A DNA stretch of 49,647 bases from Pseudomonas sp. MWU13-2100 (GCF_023242365.1 NZ_JALLIX010000048.1:1-49647), one strand, 5' to 3'; shown: positions 7,296-15,834, counted from the first letter of the stretch. Notes: generated from the letters alone by a model not told the origin. Numbers and translations are program-made.

Positions 7296-7778
7296 TCAAG
7301 CCAGGGCTTTTTCGATCGCCTGGATCACCGCCGGATCATCCGGAACGGTACGCGGCGAGAAACGCGCCAATACGCGGCCGTCCTTGCCCATGAGGAACTT
7401 CTCGAAATTCCAGGTAATGTCCCCCGGAAACTCCGCCCCCTCGCCCGCCAGCAGACGGTACAGCTGGTGACGGTCATGACCGTTGACCTCCAGCTTGCTG
7501 CTCAAGGGAAAGCTCACGCCATAGTTCAGGCTGCAGAATGCCTGGATCTCCTCCTCGGAGCCCGGCTCCTGTCCGGCAAACTGATTGCACGGCAAGCCCA
7601 ACACGCTGAAGCCCTGGGCCTTGTATTGCTGATAGAGGTTCTCAAGGGCGGCGTACTGCGGCGTCAAGCCGCACTTGGAAGCCACGTTGACCACCAGCAC
7701 TACCTGTCCCTTGAAAGGCGCCAGCGGCAGTTCCTGACCATCCAGCGCTTTTAGTGTCAGATCGTGAAAAGCACTCAT
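7296..7778 (-). CDS. gpx: Glutathione peroxidase family protein
   Basis: This 160-residue thiol peroxidase of the GPx/BtuE family reduces hydrogen peroxide and lipid hydroperoxides. The catalytic set is visible: peroxidatic C36 in NVASKCGLTPQ, Q70 in FAGQEPGS, and W123-N124 in ITWNFEKF. A second cysteine, C64 in LPCNQF, is placed as in the CysGPx types that use thioredoxin rather than glutathione. The enzyme may therefore be served by thioredoxin reductase; that is inference. The start at 7778 is preceded by GGGAG. The frame extends a little upstream, without a Shine-Dalgarno. It is transcribed towards the OYE gene, 133 bp away. Confidence 0.93.
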   Translation of the reverse strand: MSAFHDLTLKALDGQELPLAPFKGQVVLVVNVASKCGLTPQYAALENLYQQYKAQGFSVLGLPCNQFAGQEPGSEEEIQAFCSLNYGVSFPLSSKLEVNGHDRHQLYRLLAGEGAEFPGDITWNFEKFLMGKDGRVLARFSPRTVPDDPAVIQAIEKALA

Positions 7779-7863
7779 GACGAACTCCCGTTTTTCCGGA
7801 CTTATACGCAAACATTGTTGCCTGACCGCCTGACCGGTTTCCAGTTAAAAACCGCGGCGGACT

Positions 7864-7887
7864 AAAAAAGGCGCCCGTGGGCGCCTT
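7864..7887 (-). terminator. Intrinsic terminator of slyD
   Basis: On the minus strand AAGGCGCCC pairs with GGGCGCCTT (9-bp perfect stem, 2-nt spacer) and is followed by Ts. It lies 28 bp beyond the slyD stop and separates slyD from the peroxidase gene. Confidence 0.88.
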
Positions 7888-7914
7888 CCAACTACCAGAG
7901 CTTAGCAGCAGAAA

Positions 7915-8400
7915 TCAGTGGTGATGGCCGCCTTCGCCATGGACGTGGCCATGGGCGACTTCTTCCTGGCTGGCATCACGGATTTCAATGATCTTGACCT
8001 TGAAGTTCAGGCGCTGGCCAGCCAACGGGTGGTTGCCGTCAACGGTGACATCGTCGCCGTCCAGGTCGCGAATAGTGACGATCTGCATCTGGCCATCCGG
8101 AGCGGAAGCGTGGAACTGCATGCCGACTTCCAGCTCGTCGACACCTTCGAACATGCTGCGGCTCAGGGTGCTGACCAGTTCAGCGGAATATTCGCCGTAG
8201 GCATCTTCCGGCTCGACGGCCACGTTCAGCTCGTCGCCGACCTTCTTGCCTTCCAGGGCCTTTTCCAGACCTGGGATAATATTGCCGGCACCGTGCAGGT
8301 ACACCAGCGGGGCGCCGCCGGCAGAGCTGTCGATGACCTCACCAGCATCGTTGGTAAGGGTATAGTCGATGGAGACAGCCTTGTTGGCAGCGATCGTCAT
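7915..8400 (-). CDS. slyD: FKBP-type peptidyl-prolyl isomerase SlyD
   Basis: SlyD is a cytosolic proline isomerase, chaperone and metal (nickel) metallochaperone. The 161-residue protein has the split FKBP domain (YTLTNDAGEVIDSS, LVYLHGAGNIIPGLEKALEGK) with the chaperone insert-in-flap (about 70-120, EPEDAYGEYSAELV). It ends in a short histidine-rich tail, HGHVHGEGGHHH. That tail is much shorter than the Cys/His-rich tail of E. coli SlyD. The start MTIAANKAV at 8400 fits the family N-terminus; the frame runs 13 codons further up without reason. It is divergent from the DUF3565 gene. Confidence 0.93.
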   Translation of the reverse strand: MTIAANKAVSIDYTLTNDAGEVIDSSAGGAPLVYLHGAGNIIPGLEKALEGKKVGDELNVAVEPEDAYGEYSAELVSTLSRSMFEGVDELEVGMQFHASAPDGQMQIVTIRDLDGDDVTVDGNHPLAGQRLNFKVKIIEIRDASQEEVAHGHVHGEGGHHH

Positions 8401-8414
8401 ATGAGCGAGACCTT

Positions 8415-8708
8415 TTGCATAGGAATAAAGAGCGGACAAGTCTAAACAAGGATTCGTCCGAAAGCGAACTGAACCCGGACAGACGGCCCAAGGCCACGCC
8501 TGTCATTATTATCGGCTTTCATCAGGACGAGGACGGGCACTGGGTTGCCGAACTATCCTGTGGCCATACCCAGCACCTGCGCCATCAGCCGCCCTGGCAG
8601 TCGCGCGCCTGGGTGCTCGATCCGGGGCAGCGTGCGGAAAAAATCGCCCAGCCCTTTGAATGTGGTTGGTGCGCACAGGGCTCGGTTAACGATAACCTTG
8701 GCGACTGA
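8415..8708 (+). CDS. DUF3565 protein with Cys/His-rich core
   Basis: This 97-residue protein of unknown function matches DUF3565. The conserved block begins at IIIGFHQDEDGHWVAELSCG and continues through HLRHQPPWQSRAWV. Residues C49, H51, H54, H57, C83 and C86 (CGH, HxxH, CGWC) resemble a small zinc-binding site. The frame opens with a TTG at 8415 and I see no in-frame ATG before the domain, so the start is uncertain and the first ~28 residues may not be translated. It begins 15 bp from the divergent slyD start, and pta follows 57 bp downstream, probably as an operon. Confidence 0.75.
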   Translation: MHRNKERTSLNKDSSESELNPDRRPKATPVIIIGFHQDEDGHWVAELSCGHTQHLRHQPPWQSRAWVLDPGQRAEKIAQPFECGWCAQGSVNDNLGD

Positions 8709-8765
8709 ACTTCGCAGACAGCCAGACATAGGCCGTCGCACTTGCGCTTCCTCAAGAGAATACGC

Positions 8766-10865
8766 ATGCAAACTTTTTTTATCGCGCCCACCGATTTTGG
8801 TGTGGGTCTGACCTCGATCAGCCTCGGGCTGGTACGTACGCTGGAACGCGCCGGGCTGAAAGTCGGCTTTTTCAAACCCATCGCCCAGCCCCATCCCGGC
8901 GACCTCGGCCCGGAGCGCTCCACCGAACTGGTGGCCCGCACCCACGGTCTGAAACCGCCACAGCCCCTGGGTCTGGCTCATGTCGAGCGGATGCTCGGCG
9001 ACGGCCAGCTCGATGAGCTGCTGGAAGAAATCATCACCCTCTACCAGCAGGCTGCGGTCGGTAAGGACGTGCTGGTGGTCGAAGGCATGGTTCCGACCCG
9101 CAGCGCCAGTTACGCCGCGCGGGTCAACCAGCACCTGGCCAAGAGCCTGGATGCCGAGGTGATCCTGGTCTCGGCGGCGGAAAACGAAGTACTGAGTGAA
9201 CTCTCCGGGCGGGTGGAATTGCAGGCGCAACTGTTCGGCGGTCCCAAGGACCCGAAAGTGCTCGGGGTGATTCTCAACAAGGTCCGTACCGACGAGAGCA
9301 TCGTCGATTTCTCCGCCCGCCTGAAGGAGCATTCGCCGCTGCTGCGCAGTGGTGACTTCCGCCTGCTCGGCTGCATTCCGTTCCAGCCGGATCTCAACGC
9401 GCCGCGCACCCGCGACGTCGCCGAACTGCTCGGCGCCCAGGTGCTCAACGCCGGAGACTACGAGCAGCGGCGCATGAACAAGATCATCATCTGCGCCCGC
9501 ACGGTGCGCAACACCATCGACCTGCTCAAACCCGGCGTACTGGTGGTAACCCCGGGCGACCGCGACGACATCATCCTCGCCGTGAGCATTGCCGCGATGA
9601 ACGGCGTGCCCCTGGCCGGCCTGTTGCTGACCAGCGACACCCTGCCCGATCCGCGCATCATGGAACTCTGTCGCGGTGCGATGGCCGCGGGCCTGCCGGT
9701 GTTGTCGGTGAGCACCGGCTCCTACGAAACCGCCAACCAGCTCAATGGCCTGAACAAGGAAATCCCCATTGATGACCGCGAGCGCGCGGAGATCATCACC
9801 GATTTCGTCGCCAGCCACCTCGATGCCCACTGGCTGCACCAGCGCTGCGGTACTCCACGAGAGATGCGCCTGACTCCGGCGGTGTTCCGCTACCAGCTGA
9901 TCCAGCGCGCCCAGCAAGCCAACAAACGCATCGTCCTGCCCGAAGGCAGCGAACCGCTCACCGTGCAGGCGGCCGCCATCTGTCAGGCCCGGGGCATCGC
10001 CCGTTGCGTGTTGCTGGCCAAGCCGGCGGAAGTCGAGGCGGTGGCCCGGGCCCATGGTTTCGAACTGCCGCCGGGGCTGGAGATCCTTGACCCGGACCTG
10101 ATTCGCGGGCGCTACGCCGAGCCCATGGTGGCCCTGCGCAAGAGCAAGAGCCTGAACACGCCGATGGCCGAGCAGCAACTGGAAGACACCGTGGTGATCG
10201 GCACCATGATGCTGGCGCTGGACGAAGTCGACGGGCTGGTGTCCGGAGTGATCCACTCCACCGCCAACACCATCCGCCCGGCCCTGCAGTTGATCAAGAC
10301 CGCGCCGGGCTGCACCCTGGTGTCGTCGGTGTTCTTCATGCTGTTCCCGGACCAGGTGCTGGTCTATGGCGACTGCGTGATGAACCCCCATCCGTCTGCG
10401 GCGGAGCTGGCGGAAATCGCCCTGCAAAGTGCCGACTCGGCCCAGGCCTTCGGCATCACCCCACGGGTGGCGATGATCAGCTACTCCAGCGGCGAATCGG
10501 CCAGCGGCGAAGAGGTGGAGAAAGTCCGCGAAGCCACCCTGCTCGCCCATGAGTCGCAAAGCACCTTGCTGATCGACGGCCCGTTGCAGTACGACGCCGC
10601 GGCCAACGAAGCCGTGGCCCGGCAACTGGCACCCAACAGCCAGGTGGCGGGACGTGCCACGGTGTTCGTGTTCCCCGACCTGAACACCGGCAACACCACC
10701 CACAAGGCGGTGCAACGCAGCGCCGACTGCGTCAGCCTGGGGCCGATGCTGCAAGGCCTGCGCAAGCCGGTCAACGACCTGCCACGCGGCGCCCAGGTGG
10801 ACGATATCGTCTACACCATCGCCCTCACCGCGATCCAAGCCGCCAACCGACCGGTGGATATCTGA
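8766..10865 (+). CDS. pta: Phosphate acetyltransferase
   Basis: Pta interconverts acetyl-CoA plus phosphate with acetyl-phosphate plus CoA. This 699-residue protein is the long gamma-proteobacterial form. It has a dethiobiotin-synthetase-like N-terminal domain (1-~230, FFIAPTDFGVGLTSISLGL), a DRTGG domain (~230-350) and a C-terminal catalytic PTA/PTB domain (~380-695). The last contains IVLPEGSEPLTVQAA, YGDCVMNPHPSAAELAEIA and ISYSSGESASG. The ATG at 8766 has AGAGAA upstream. It lies in a likely operon with the DUF3565 gene and the acyltransferase, whose ATG follows the pta stop immediately. Acetate kinase, the usual partner, is not next to it. Confidence 0.97.
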   Translation: MQTFFIAPTDFGVGLTSISLGLVRTLERAGLKVGFFKPIAQPHPGDLGPERSTELVARTHGLKPPQPLGLAHVERMLGDGQLDELLEEIITLYQQAAVGKDVLVVEGMVPTRSASYAARVNQHLAKSLDAEVILVSAAENEVLSELSGRVELQAQLFGGPKDPKVLGVILNKVRTDESIVDFSARLKEHSPLLRSGDFRLLGCIPFQPDLNAPRTRDVAELLGAQVLNAGDYEQRRMNKIIICARTVRNTIDLLKPGVLVVTPGDRDDIILAVSIAAMNGVPLAGLLLTSDTLPDPRIMELCRGAMAAGLPVLSVSTGSYETANQLNGLNKEIPIDDRERAEIITDFVASHLDAHWLHQRCGTPREMRLTPAVFRYQLIQRAQQANKRIVLPEGSEPLTVQAAAICQARGIARCVLLAKPAEVEAVARAHGFELPPGLEILDPDLIRGRYAEPMVALRKSKSLNTPMAEQQLEDTVVIGTMMLALDEVDGLVSGVIHSTANTIRPALQLIKTAPGCTLVSSVFFMLFPDQVLVYGDCVMNPHPSAAELAEIALQSADSAQAFGITPRVAMISYSSGESASGEEVEKVREATLLAHESQSTLLIDGPLQYDAAANEAVARQLAPNSQVAGRATVFVFPDLNTGNTTHKAVQRSADCVSLGPMLQGLRKPVNDLPRGAQVDDIVYTIALTAIQAANRPVDI

Positions 10866-11771
10866 ATGTTAGACTTTCTCCCTGCGCCCCTGCGCGGCGT
10901 GATCGCCTCGCTGCTGTTGACGCTGAATACCTTGCTGCTGTGTTCGTTCCTGTTCTGCGTGGCGCTGCTCAAGGTGCTGCCTTTTGCGTTGACCCAGCGC
11001 TTGACCCACTGGCTGATGAACCATACCCATGAGGCCTGGGTCAGCAACAACAAGGCCTGGATGCAACTGGTCCGCCGCACCCGCTGGCACCTCAGCGGCC
11101 TGGAAGGCCTGGACTACCAGCATTCCTATCTGGTCACCAGCAACCATCAGAGCTGGGTCGACATCATGGTCTTGCAGTACGTGCTCAACCGGAAGATCCA
11201 GCCGTTGAAGTTCTTTCTCAAGCAGGAGCTGATCTGGGTCCCGGTGATCGGCCTGGCCTGGTGGGCCCTGGGTTTTCCCTTCATGAAGCGCTACTCCAAG
11301 GCCTATCTGGAGAAGCACCCGGAAAAGAAAGGCAAGGACCTGGAAACCACCCGCAAGACCTGCGCGAAGTTTCGTGACAACCCGGTGGGTATTTTCAATT
11401 TCGCCGAGGGCACGCGCTTTACCAAGGCCAAGCATGCGCAGCAGCAGTCGCCGTTCCGTTATCTGTTGAAGCCCAAGGCCGGCGGCATCGCCTTTGTGCT
11501 GGATGCCATGGGCGAGCAGCTGGAGTCCATCGTTAACGTGACCATCCACTATCCGGGGGGCAAGCCGGGGTATTGGGATCTGCTGTGTGGCAACGTGCGC
11601 GATGTGGTGGTGCATTTCCAGGAGCTGAAGGTCCCGCCGCAGTTTGTCGGCAGGAACTATGACCAGGACGGCGAATACCGCCTGGAGTTCCAGGGCTGGA
11701 TCAACCAACTGTGGCAAGACAAGGACGCCTTGCTGGCGCAGATGCATCGCGAGTATCGCGCCAAGTCTTGA
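10866..11771 (+). CDS. PlsC-like lysophospholipid acyltransferase (YihG type)
   Basis: This 301-residue membrane acyltransferase has an N-terminal hydrophobic segment at about residues 12-40. The catalytic NHQSWVD (93-99) contains the H-x4-D dyad H94/D99, and the glycerol-phosphate motif FAEGTRFT is at 179-186. It resembles E. coli YihG, which can acylate lysophosphatidate and so tune phospholipid acyl composition. The ATG is the first base after the pta TGA, so translation is probably coupled. A REP pair and a terminator (11941-11978) close the transcript. The acyl specificity cannot be read from sequence. Confidence 0.85.
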   Translation: MLDFLPAPLRGVIASLLLTLNTLLLCSFLFCVALLKVLPFALTQRLTHWLMNHTHEAWVSNNKAWMQLVRRTRWHLSGLEGLDYQHSYLVTSNHQSWVDIMVLQYVLNRKIQPLKFFLKQELIWVPVIGLAWWALGFPFMKRYSKAYLEKHPEKKGKDLETTRKTCAKFRDNPVGIFNFAEGTRFTKAKHAQQQSPFRYLLKPKAGGIAFVLDAMGEQLESIVNVTIHYPGGKPGYWDLLCGNVRDVVVHFQELKVPPQFVGRNYDQDGEYRLEFQGWINQLWQDKDALLAQMHREYRAKS

Positions 11772-11785
11772 GGCACCAAGGAACC

Positions 11786-11920
11786 TTTGTCGCGAGGGGG
11801 CTTGCCCCCGTTCGGCCGCGAAGCGGTCGCAAACCGATGTCCGCGGTTTTTCTGAACGCATGCGGTGCCTGAATTCAGGGCCGCTTCGCGCCCCGACGGG
11901 GGCAAGCCCCCTCGCCACAA
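11786..11920. repeat. REP palindrome pair (GTCGCGAGGGGGCTTGCCCCC type)
   Basis: The arm at 11786-11833 (TCGCGAGGGGGCTTGCCCCC...) is inverted at 11879-11920 (...GACGGGGGCAAGCCCCCTCG). This third REP class lies in the convergent gap between the acyltransferase and cysNC. Nothing coding is visible inside. Confidence 0.75.
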
Positions 11921-11940
11921 GTCGCTTCCCGACAGGTGCA

Positions 11941-11978
11941 AAAAAGCCCGCAGCCGATCACTCGACTGCGGGCTTTTT
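11941..11978. terminator. Bidirectional intrinsic terminator
   Basis: AAAAAGCCCGCAG (11941-11953) pairs perfectly with CTGCGGGCTTTTT (11966-11978) around a 12-nt loop. It serves both the acyltransferase operon on the plus strand and cysD-cysNC on the minus strand, whose stop is at 11993. Confidence 0.9.
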
Positions 11979-11992
11979 GCTGCCGCCGATCC

Positions 11993-13891
11993 TTAGATCG
12001 CGCCGCGCTGGCGCAACAGCTCGAGGACTTTCTTCACGCTGTCTTCCAACGACAAGGCCTGCGTGTCCACCACCAGGTCGGCATTGAGCGGCACATCGTA
12101 GGCGAACGACTCGCCCGGAATGTTATCGCCACCGGCCGCATACAAGCCTTGGGGATCACGCTCCTGGCAAGCCTGCGGCGAAGCCTGGACATAGACCGTC
12201 AACATACGCTCGGCACCGATCAACGCCTTGGCCTGTTCACGGCCCTCGGCATCCGGGGCCACGAACGCAGCCAGCGTCAACAGGCCCGCCTCGTTGAACT
12301 GGCGCGCCACGTGGGCGGCACGTCGCCAGTTCTCGGTACGCCCGGCACGATCCTGCGGCAAGCCCTTGTTCAGGTCATGGCGCAGGTTCTGGCCGTCCAG
12401 CACGAACACCGCACGCCCCAGGTCGAACAACTTGCGTTCCACGGCGTAAGCCAGGGTGCTCTTGCCGGCACCCGACAAACCGGTGAACAGCAGCGTCGCC
12501 GGTTGCTGGCCGAAACGCTGGGCACGCTCCTCGGTGGCGACATGGGCCAGCTTGCCATGGTGCGTGGTGCTGCCATGGACCAGCGGCTGGGCGACGATCA
12601 TGCCGGCCCCCACGGTGCCATTGGTCAGGCGGTCGATGATGATGAACGAGCCAGTGGTGCGGTTGCTTTCGTAACCGTCCAGGGCAATCGGCGCATCCAG
12701 GGCGATCTTGACCTTGCCGATCTCGTTCAGTTGCAGGGCGCTGGCCGGACCTTCTTCGAGGGTGTTCACATCGACCTTGTTGACGATGCTGGCAATCGAA
12801 CCCGGTACGTAGCTGGTAGCCCGCTTGATGTCGTACTTCTTGCCCGGCAGCATCGGTTCTTCAGCCATCCAGACCAGCATGGCCTCGAAGCTGTCGGTCA
12901 CCGGCGGCACATTGTCGGCATGCACCAGCAGGTCGCCTCGGGAGATGTCGATCTCGTCTTCCATGGTCAGGGTCACGGCCTGGCCGGGACCGGCGCTTTC
13001 CAGCTCGCCTTCGAAGGTGACGATGGACTTCACCCGGCTGCTCTTGCCCGAAGGCAACACCACCACGTCGTCGCCCTTCTTCACGATGCCACTCGCCAGG
13101 GTGCCGGCAAAGCCACGGAAGTTCAGGTTCGGCCGGTTGACGTACTGCACCGGGAAACGCAGGTCGGTGAAGTTGCGGTCGCCCGCCACTTCCACGGTTT
13201 CGAGGATTTCCATCAACGACTGGCCGGTGTACCAGGGCGAACGCTCGCTCTTGTTCACCACGTTATCGCCCTTCAAGGCCGACATCGGCACGAAGTGCAT
13301 GCTGGTCGGCTTCAGCTTCAAGCCTTCGGCGAACTTCAGGTAGTCGGCCTTGATCGACTCGAACACGCCCTGGTCGAAGTCCTTGAGGTCCATCTTGTTG
13401 ATGGCCACGACTATGTGCTTGATCCCCAGCAAGGAGGCGATAAAGCTGTGACGACGGGTCTGGGTCTGCACGCCGTAGCGGGCGTCCACCAGGATGATCG
13501 CCAGGTCACAGGTGGAAGCACCGGTGGCCATGTTGCGGGTGTACTGCTCATGGCCGGGGGTGTCGGCGATGATGAACTTGCGCTTGGCGGTGGAGAAATA
13601 ACGGTAGGCGACATCGATGGTGATGCCCTGCTCACGCTCGGCCTGCAGGCCGTCGACCAGCAACGCCAGGTCGATGTCGTCACCGGTGGTGCCGACTTTC
13701 TTCGAATCGCGGGTGATGGCTTCCAGATGGTCTTCGTAGATCATCTTGGAGTCGTGCAGCAGGCGCCCGATCAGGGTGCTCTTGCCGTCGTCGACGTTAC
13801 CGCAGGTCAGGAAACGCAGCAGTTCCTTGCGCTCGTGCTGGCCCAGGTAGGCGAGGATGTCCTCGCTGATCAAATCAGATTGATGCGACAT
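11993..13891 (-). CDS. cysNC: Bifunctional sulfate adenylyltransferase subunit 1 / APS kinase
   Basis: This 632-residue fusion activates sulfate to PAPS. Residues 1-~450 are the EF-Tu-like GTPase CysN, with P-loop GNVDDGKSTL (31-40), DTPGHEQY and NKMD. GTP hydrolysis drives ATP sulfurylase in complex with CysD. Residues ~465-632 are APS kinase CysC, with P-loop GLSGAGKST (471-479) and the signature LDGQNLRHDLNKGL. The fused form is normal for Pseudomonas, whereas E. coli has separate genes. It lies 13 bp behind cysD in one operon, and the terminator at 11941-11978 ends it. No interruption is seen. Confidence 0.97.
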   Translation of the reverse strand: MSHQSDLISEDILAYLGQHERKELLRFLTCGNVDDGKSTLIGRLLHDSKMIYEDHLEAITRDSKKVGTTGDDIDLALLVDGLQAEREQGITIDVAYRYFSTAKRKFIIADTPGHEQYTRNMATGASTCDLAIILVDARYGVQTQTRRHSFIASLLGIKHIVVAINKMDLKDFDQGVFESIKADYLKFAEGLKLKPTSMHFVPMSALKGDNVVNKSERSPWYTGQSLMEILETVEVAGDRNFTDLRFPVQYVNRPNLNFRGFAGTLASGIVKKGDDVVVLPSGKSSRVKSIVTFEGELESAGPGQAVTLTMEDEIDISRGDLLVHADNVPPVTDSFEAMLVWMAEEPMLPGKKYDIKRATSYVPGSIASIVNKVDVNTLEEGPASALQLNEIGKVKIALDAPIALDGYESNRTTGSFIIIDRLTNGTVGAGMIVAQPLVHGSTTHHGKLAHVATEERAQRFGQQPATLLFTGLSGAGKSTLAYAVERKLFDLGRAVFVLDGQNLRHDLNKGLPQDRAGRTENWRRAAHVARQFNEAGLLTLAAFVAPDAEGREQAKALIGAERMLTVYVQASPQACQERDPQGLYAAGGDNIPGESFAYDVPLNADLVVDTQALSLEDSVKKVLELLRQRGAI

Positions 13892-13904
13892 GCTTAGACC
13901 CTAC

Positions 13905-14822
13905 TTAGAAATAGCCCTGACGTTTTTTATCTTCCATTGAGCCTGCGCCATCGTGATCGATGACCCGGCCCTGGCGCTCGGAAGTACGCGTCAGGAGCAT
14001 TTCCTGAATGATGTCCGTGAGGGTTTCAGCCTCGGACTCCACCGCGCCCGTCAACGGGTAGCAGCCAAGGGTACGGAAACGCACCTTCTTCTTGACGATG
14101 CGCGCCTTGTCCTCATCGGACAGGTGCTCGAGGATCCGCTCGTCGTCGATCATGATCAGGGTGCCGTTCTTCTCGATGACGTCGCGCTCGGCGGCGAAAT
14201 ACAGCGGCACGATCGGGATGCCTTCGAGGTAGATGTATTGCCAGATGTCCAGCTCGGTCCAGTTCGATAACGGGAAGACGCGGATCGACTCGCCCTTGTT
14301 GACCTTGCCGTTGTAAACGTTCCACAGCTCCGGACGCTGGTTTTTCGGGTCCCAGCGGTGCTTGCTGTCGCGGAAGGAGTACACGCGCTCCTTGGCCCGC
14401 GACTTCTCTTCGTCACGCCGGGCGCCGCCGAAGGCCGCGTCGAAGCCGTACTTGTCCAGGGCCTGCTTGAGGCCCTCGGTCTTCATGATGTCGGTGTGCT
14501 TGGCGCTGCCATGGGTGAAGGGGTTGATGCCCTGCGCCACGCCGTCCGGGTTGACGTGGGTGATCAGGTCCAGGCCCAGCTCGGCAACCATCTTGTCGCG
14601 GAAGCTGTACATCTCCTGGAATTTCCAGCGGGTGTCGACATGCATCACCGGAAACGGCAGCTTGCCCGGGAAAAACGCCTTGCGCGCCAGGTGCAGCATC
14701 ACGGCGGAGTCTTTACCGATGGAGTACAGCATCACCGGGTTATCGAACTCGGCGGCCACCTCGCGGATGATATGGATGCTTTCCGCCTCCAGCTGTTTCA
14801 GATGCGTCAGTTTGTCGACCAT
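13905..14822 (-). CDS. cysD: Sulfate adenylyltransferase subunit 2
   Basis: CysD is the ATP-sulfurylase catalytic subunit, making APS from ATP and sulfate together with CysN. The 305-residue protein is an N-type ATP pyrophosphatase with PP-loop YSIGKDSAVMLHL (residues 33-45). Further conserved blocks are MHVDTRWKF, AFGGARRDEEKSRAKER and PLSNWTELDIWQY. It is first in the cysD-cysNC operon. A candidate activator dyad lies 106-121 bp upstream of its start. Expression is expected to follow CysB and sulfur limitation, as known for the family. Confidence 0.97.
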   Translation of the reverse strand: MVDKLTHLKQLEAESIHIIREVAAEFDNPVMLYSIGKDSAVMLHLARKAFFPGKLPFPVMHVDTRWKFQEMYSFRDKMVAELGLDLITHVNPDGVAQGINPFTHGSAKHTDIMKTEGLKQALDKYGFDAAFGGARRDEEKSRAKERVYSFRDSKHRWDPKNQRPELWNVYNGKVNKGESIRVFPLSNWTELDIWQYIYLEGIPIVPLYFAAERDVIEKNGTLIMIDDERILEHLSDEDKARIVKKKVRFRTLGCYPLTGAVESEAETLTDIIQEMLLTRTSERQGRVIDHDGAGSMEDKKRQGYF

Positions 14823-14896
14823 GGCTACTCACGAAAAGCGTTCTTATGGACGGCCAGCGGGCCGTGTTCGAGCGAGGCATGCTAGCACAGCACCCT

Positions 14897-14943
14897 ATTC
14901 TATTGAGGGGGCTGACTAGATCGAAACGGTATAAGAATATACC
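14897..14943 (-). promoter_or_regulatory. Candidate cysD promoter with upstream dyad
   Basis: On the minus strand a possible -10 TAGAAT lies at 14902-14897, with only a weak -35 at the right spacing. Upstream at 14928-14943 is the dyad GGTATA-AGAA-TATACC with perfect 6-bp arms. A weak -35 plus an upstream dyad fits activator-dependent transcription. CysB is the obvious candidate, but I cannot match a site by sequence alone. Confidence 0.4.
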
Positions 14944-14980
14944 CCCCTGTTTGGCCCGATCGGGTCTGTGTGAGCGCCGT

Positions 14981-15060
14981 CCTTGTGGGAGCGGAGCTTG
15001 CCCGCGAAAGGGACCGCGAGAACGCTCAAAGCTTCGCGGGCAAGCTCCGCTCCCACAAGG
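14981..15060. repeat. Perfect REP inverted pair
   Basis: Two 28-bp arms (14981-15008 and 15033-15060) are exact reverse complements, beginning CCTTGTGGGAGCGGAGCTTG. A 24-bp spacer separates them. The element fills the space between the start region of cysD and the 3' end of the NIF3-family gene (stop at 15076), and could act as its 3' hairpin. Confidence 0.9.
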
Positions 15061-15075
15061 GCCAGTCGGCAGTTG

Positions 15076-15834
15076 CTAGATCGGATTCGGGCAATCGATA
15101 AACAGGTGTTCCAGGGCAAAACGCCGCGCCAGGTAGTCACCCAACGCCTGCACGCCATAGCGCTCGGTGGCGTGATGACCGGCGGCGATAAAGCTGATGC
15201 CGTTCTCCCGAGCACTGTGGAAGGTCTGTTCGGAGGCCTCGCCACTCAGGTACAGGTCCACCCCGGCCAACACCGCCTGGTCGATATAACCCTGGCCGCC
15301 GCCGGTGCACCAGCCGATCCGGCGGATCATGTCGTCGCCTTCGATCAGCAACGGCTCGCGGCCCAGGACGTCCTGGACCTTGCGCGCGAAATCACGGGCC
15401 GTCAGCGGCTCGTTCAAGGAGCCCACCAGTCCGACTATCTTCGGGTTTTCCGGATCCAGCGGGCCTTCCACGGTAATCTCCAGCTGCCGCGCCAACTGCA
15501 CGTTGTTACCAACTTCAGGATGCAGGTCCAAGGGCAGGTGATAGGCCAACAGACTGATGTCATGCTTGAGCAGGGTCTTCAATCGGCGCTGCTTCATCCC
15601 GGTGACACAAGGGTCCTCGCCCTTCCAGAAATATCCGTGATGCACCAGGATCAGGTCGGCCTGGGCCTCGACGGCCGCATCCAGCAGCGCCTGGCTGGCG
15701 GTGACGCCGCTGACGATACGCATCACCTGCGGCCGGCCCTCGACCTGCAGGCCGTTGGGGCAATAATCGGCAATCCGTGCACTATTGAGAAAGCGATCCG
15801 CTTCCTCGACCAGCGTATTCAATGAAACCGCCAT
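15076..15834 (-). CDS. NIF3-like dinuclear metal centre protein
   Basis: This 252-residue protein of the NIF3/YbgI family forms hexameric toroids with a two-metal site; its biochemical role is unsettled (GTP cyclohydrolase I-like or hydrolase proposals exist). Metal ligands are visible: H65-H66 in LILVHHGYFWKG, H99/D103 in AYHLPLDLH, and the C-terminal AAGHHATERYG. The ATG at 15834 has GGAG upstream. It is divergent from algW across about 100 bp. Position next to algW is conserved in pseudomonads as I remember it, but no functional link is established. Confidence 0.9.
   Translation of the reverse strand: MAVSLNTLVEEADRFLNSARIADYCPNGLQVEGRPQVMRIVSGVTASQALLDAAVEAQADLILVHHGYFWKGEDPCVTGMKQRRLKTLLKHDISLLAYHLPLDLHPEVGNNVQLARQLEITVEGPLDPENPKIVGLVGSLNEPLTARDFARKVQDVLGREPLLIEGDDMIRRIGWCTGGGQGYIDQAVLAGVDLYLSGEASEQTFHSARENGISFIAAGHHATERYGVQALGDYLARRFALEHLFIDCPNPI

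Noticed and set aside
8553..10838. 761-codon minus-strand frame opposite pta
   Set aside because: It is antisense to pta and overlaps the DUF3565 gene, with no domain or plausible ribosome site.
11936..13897. 653-codon plus-strand frame opposite cysNC
   Set aside because: It is a shadow of cysNC. The composition is Gln/His/Val-rich without any motif, and it starts within the terminator.
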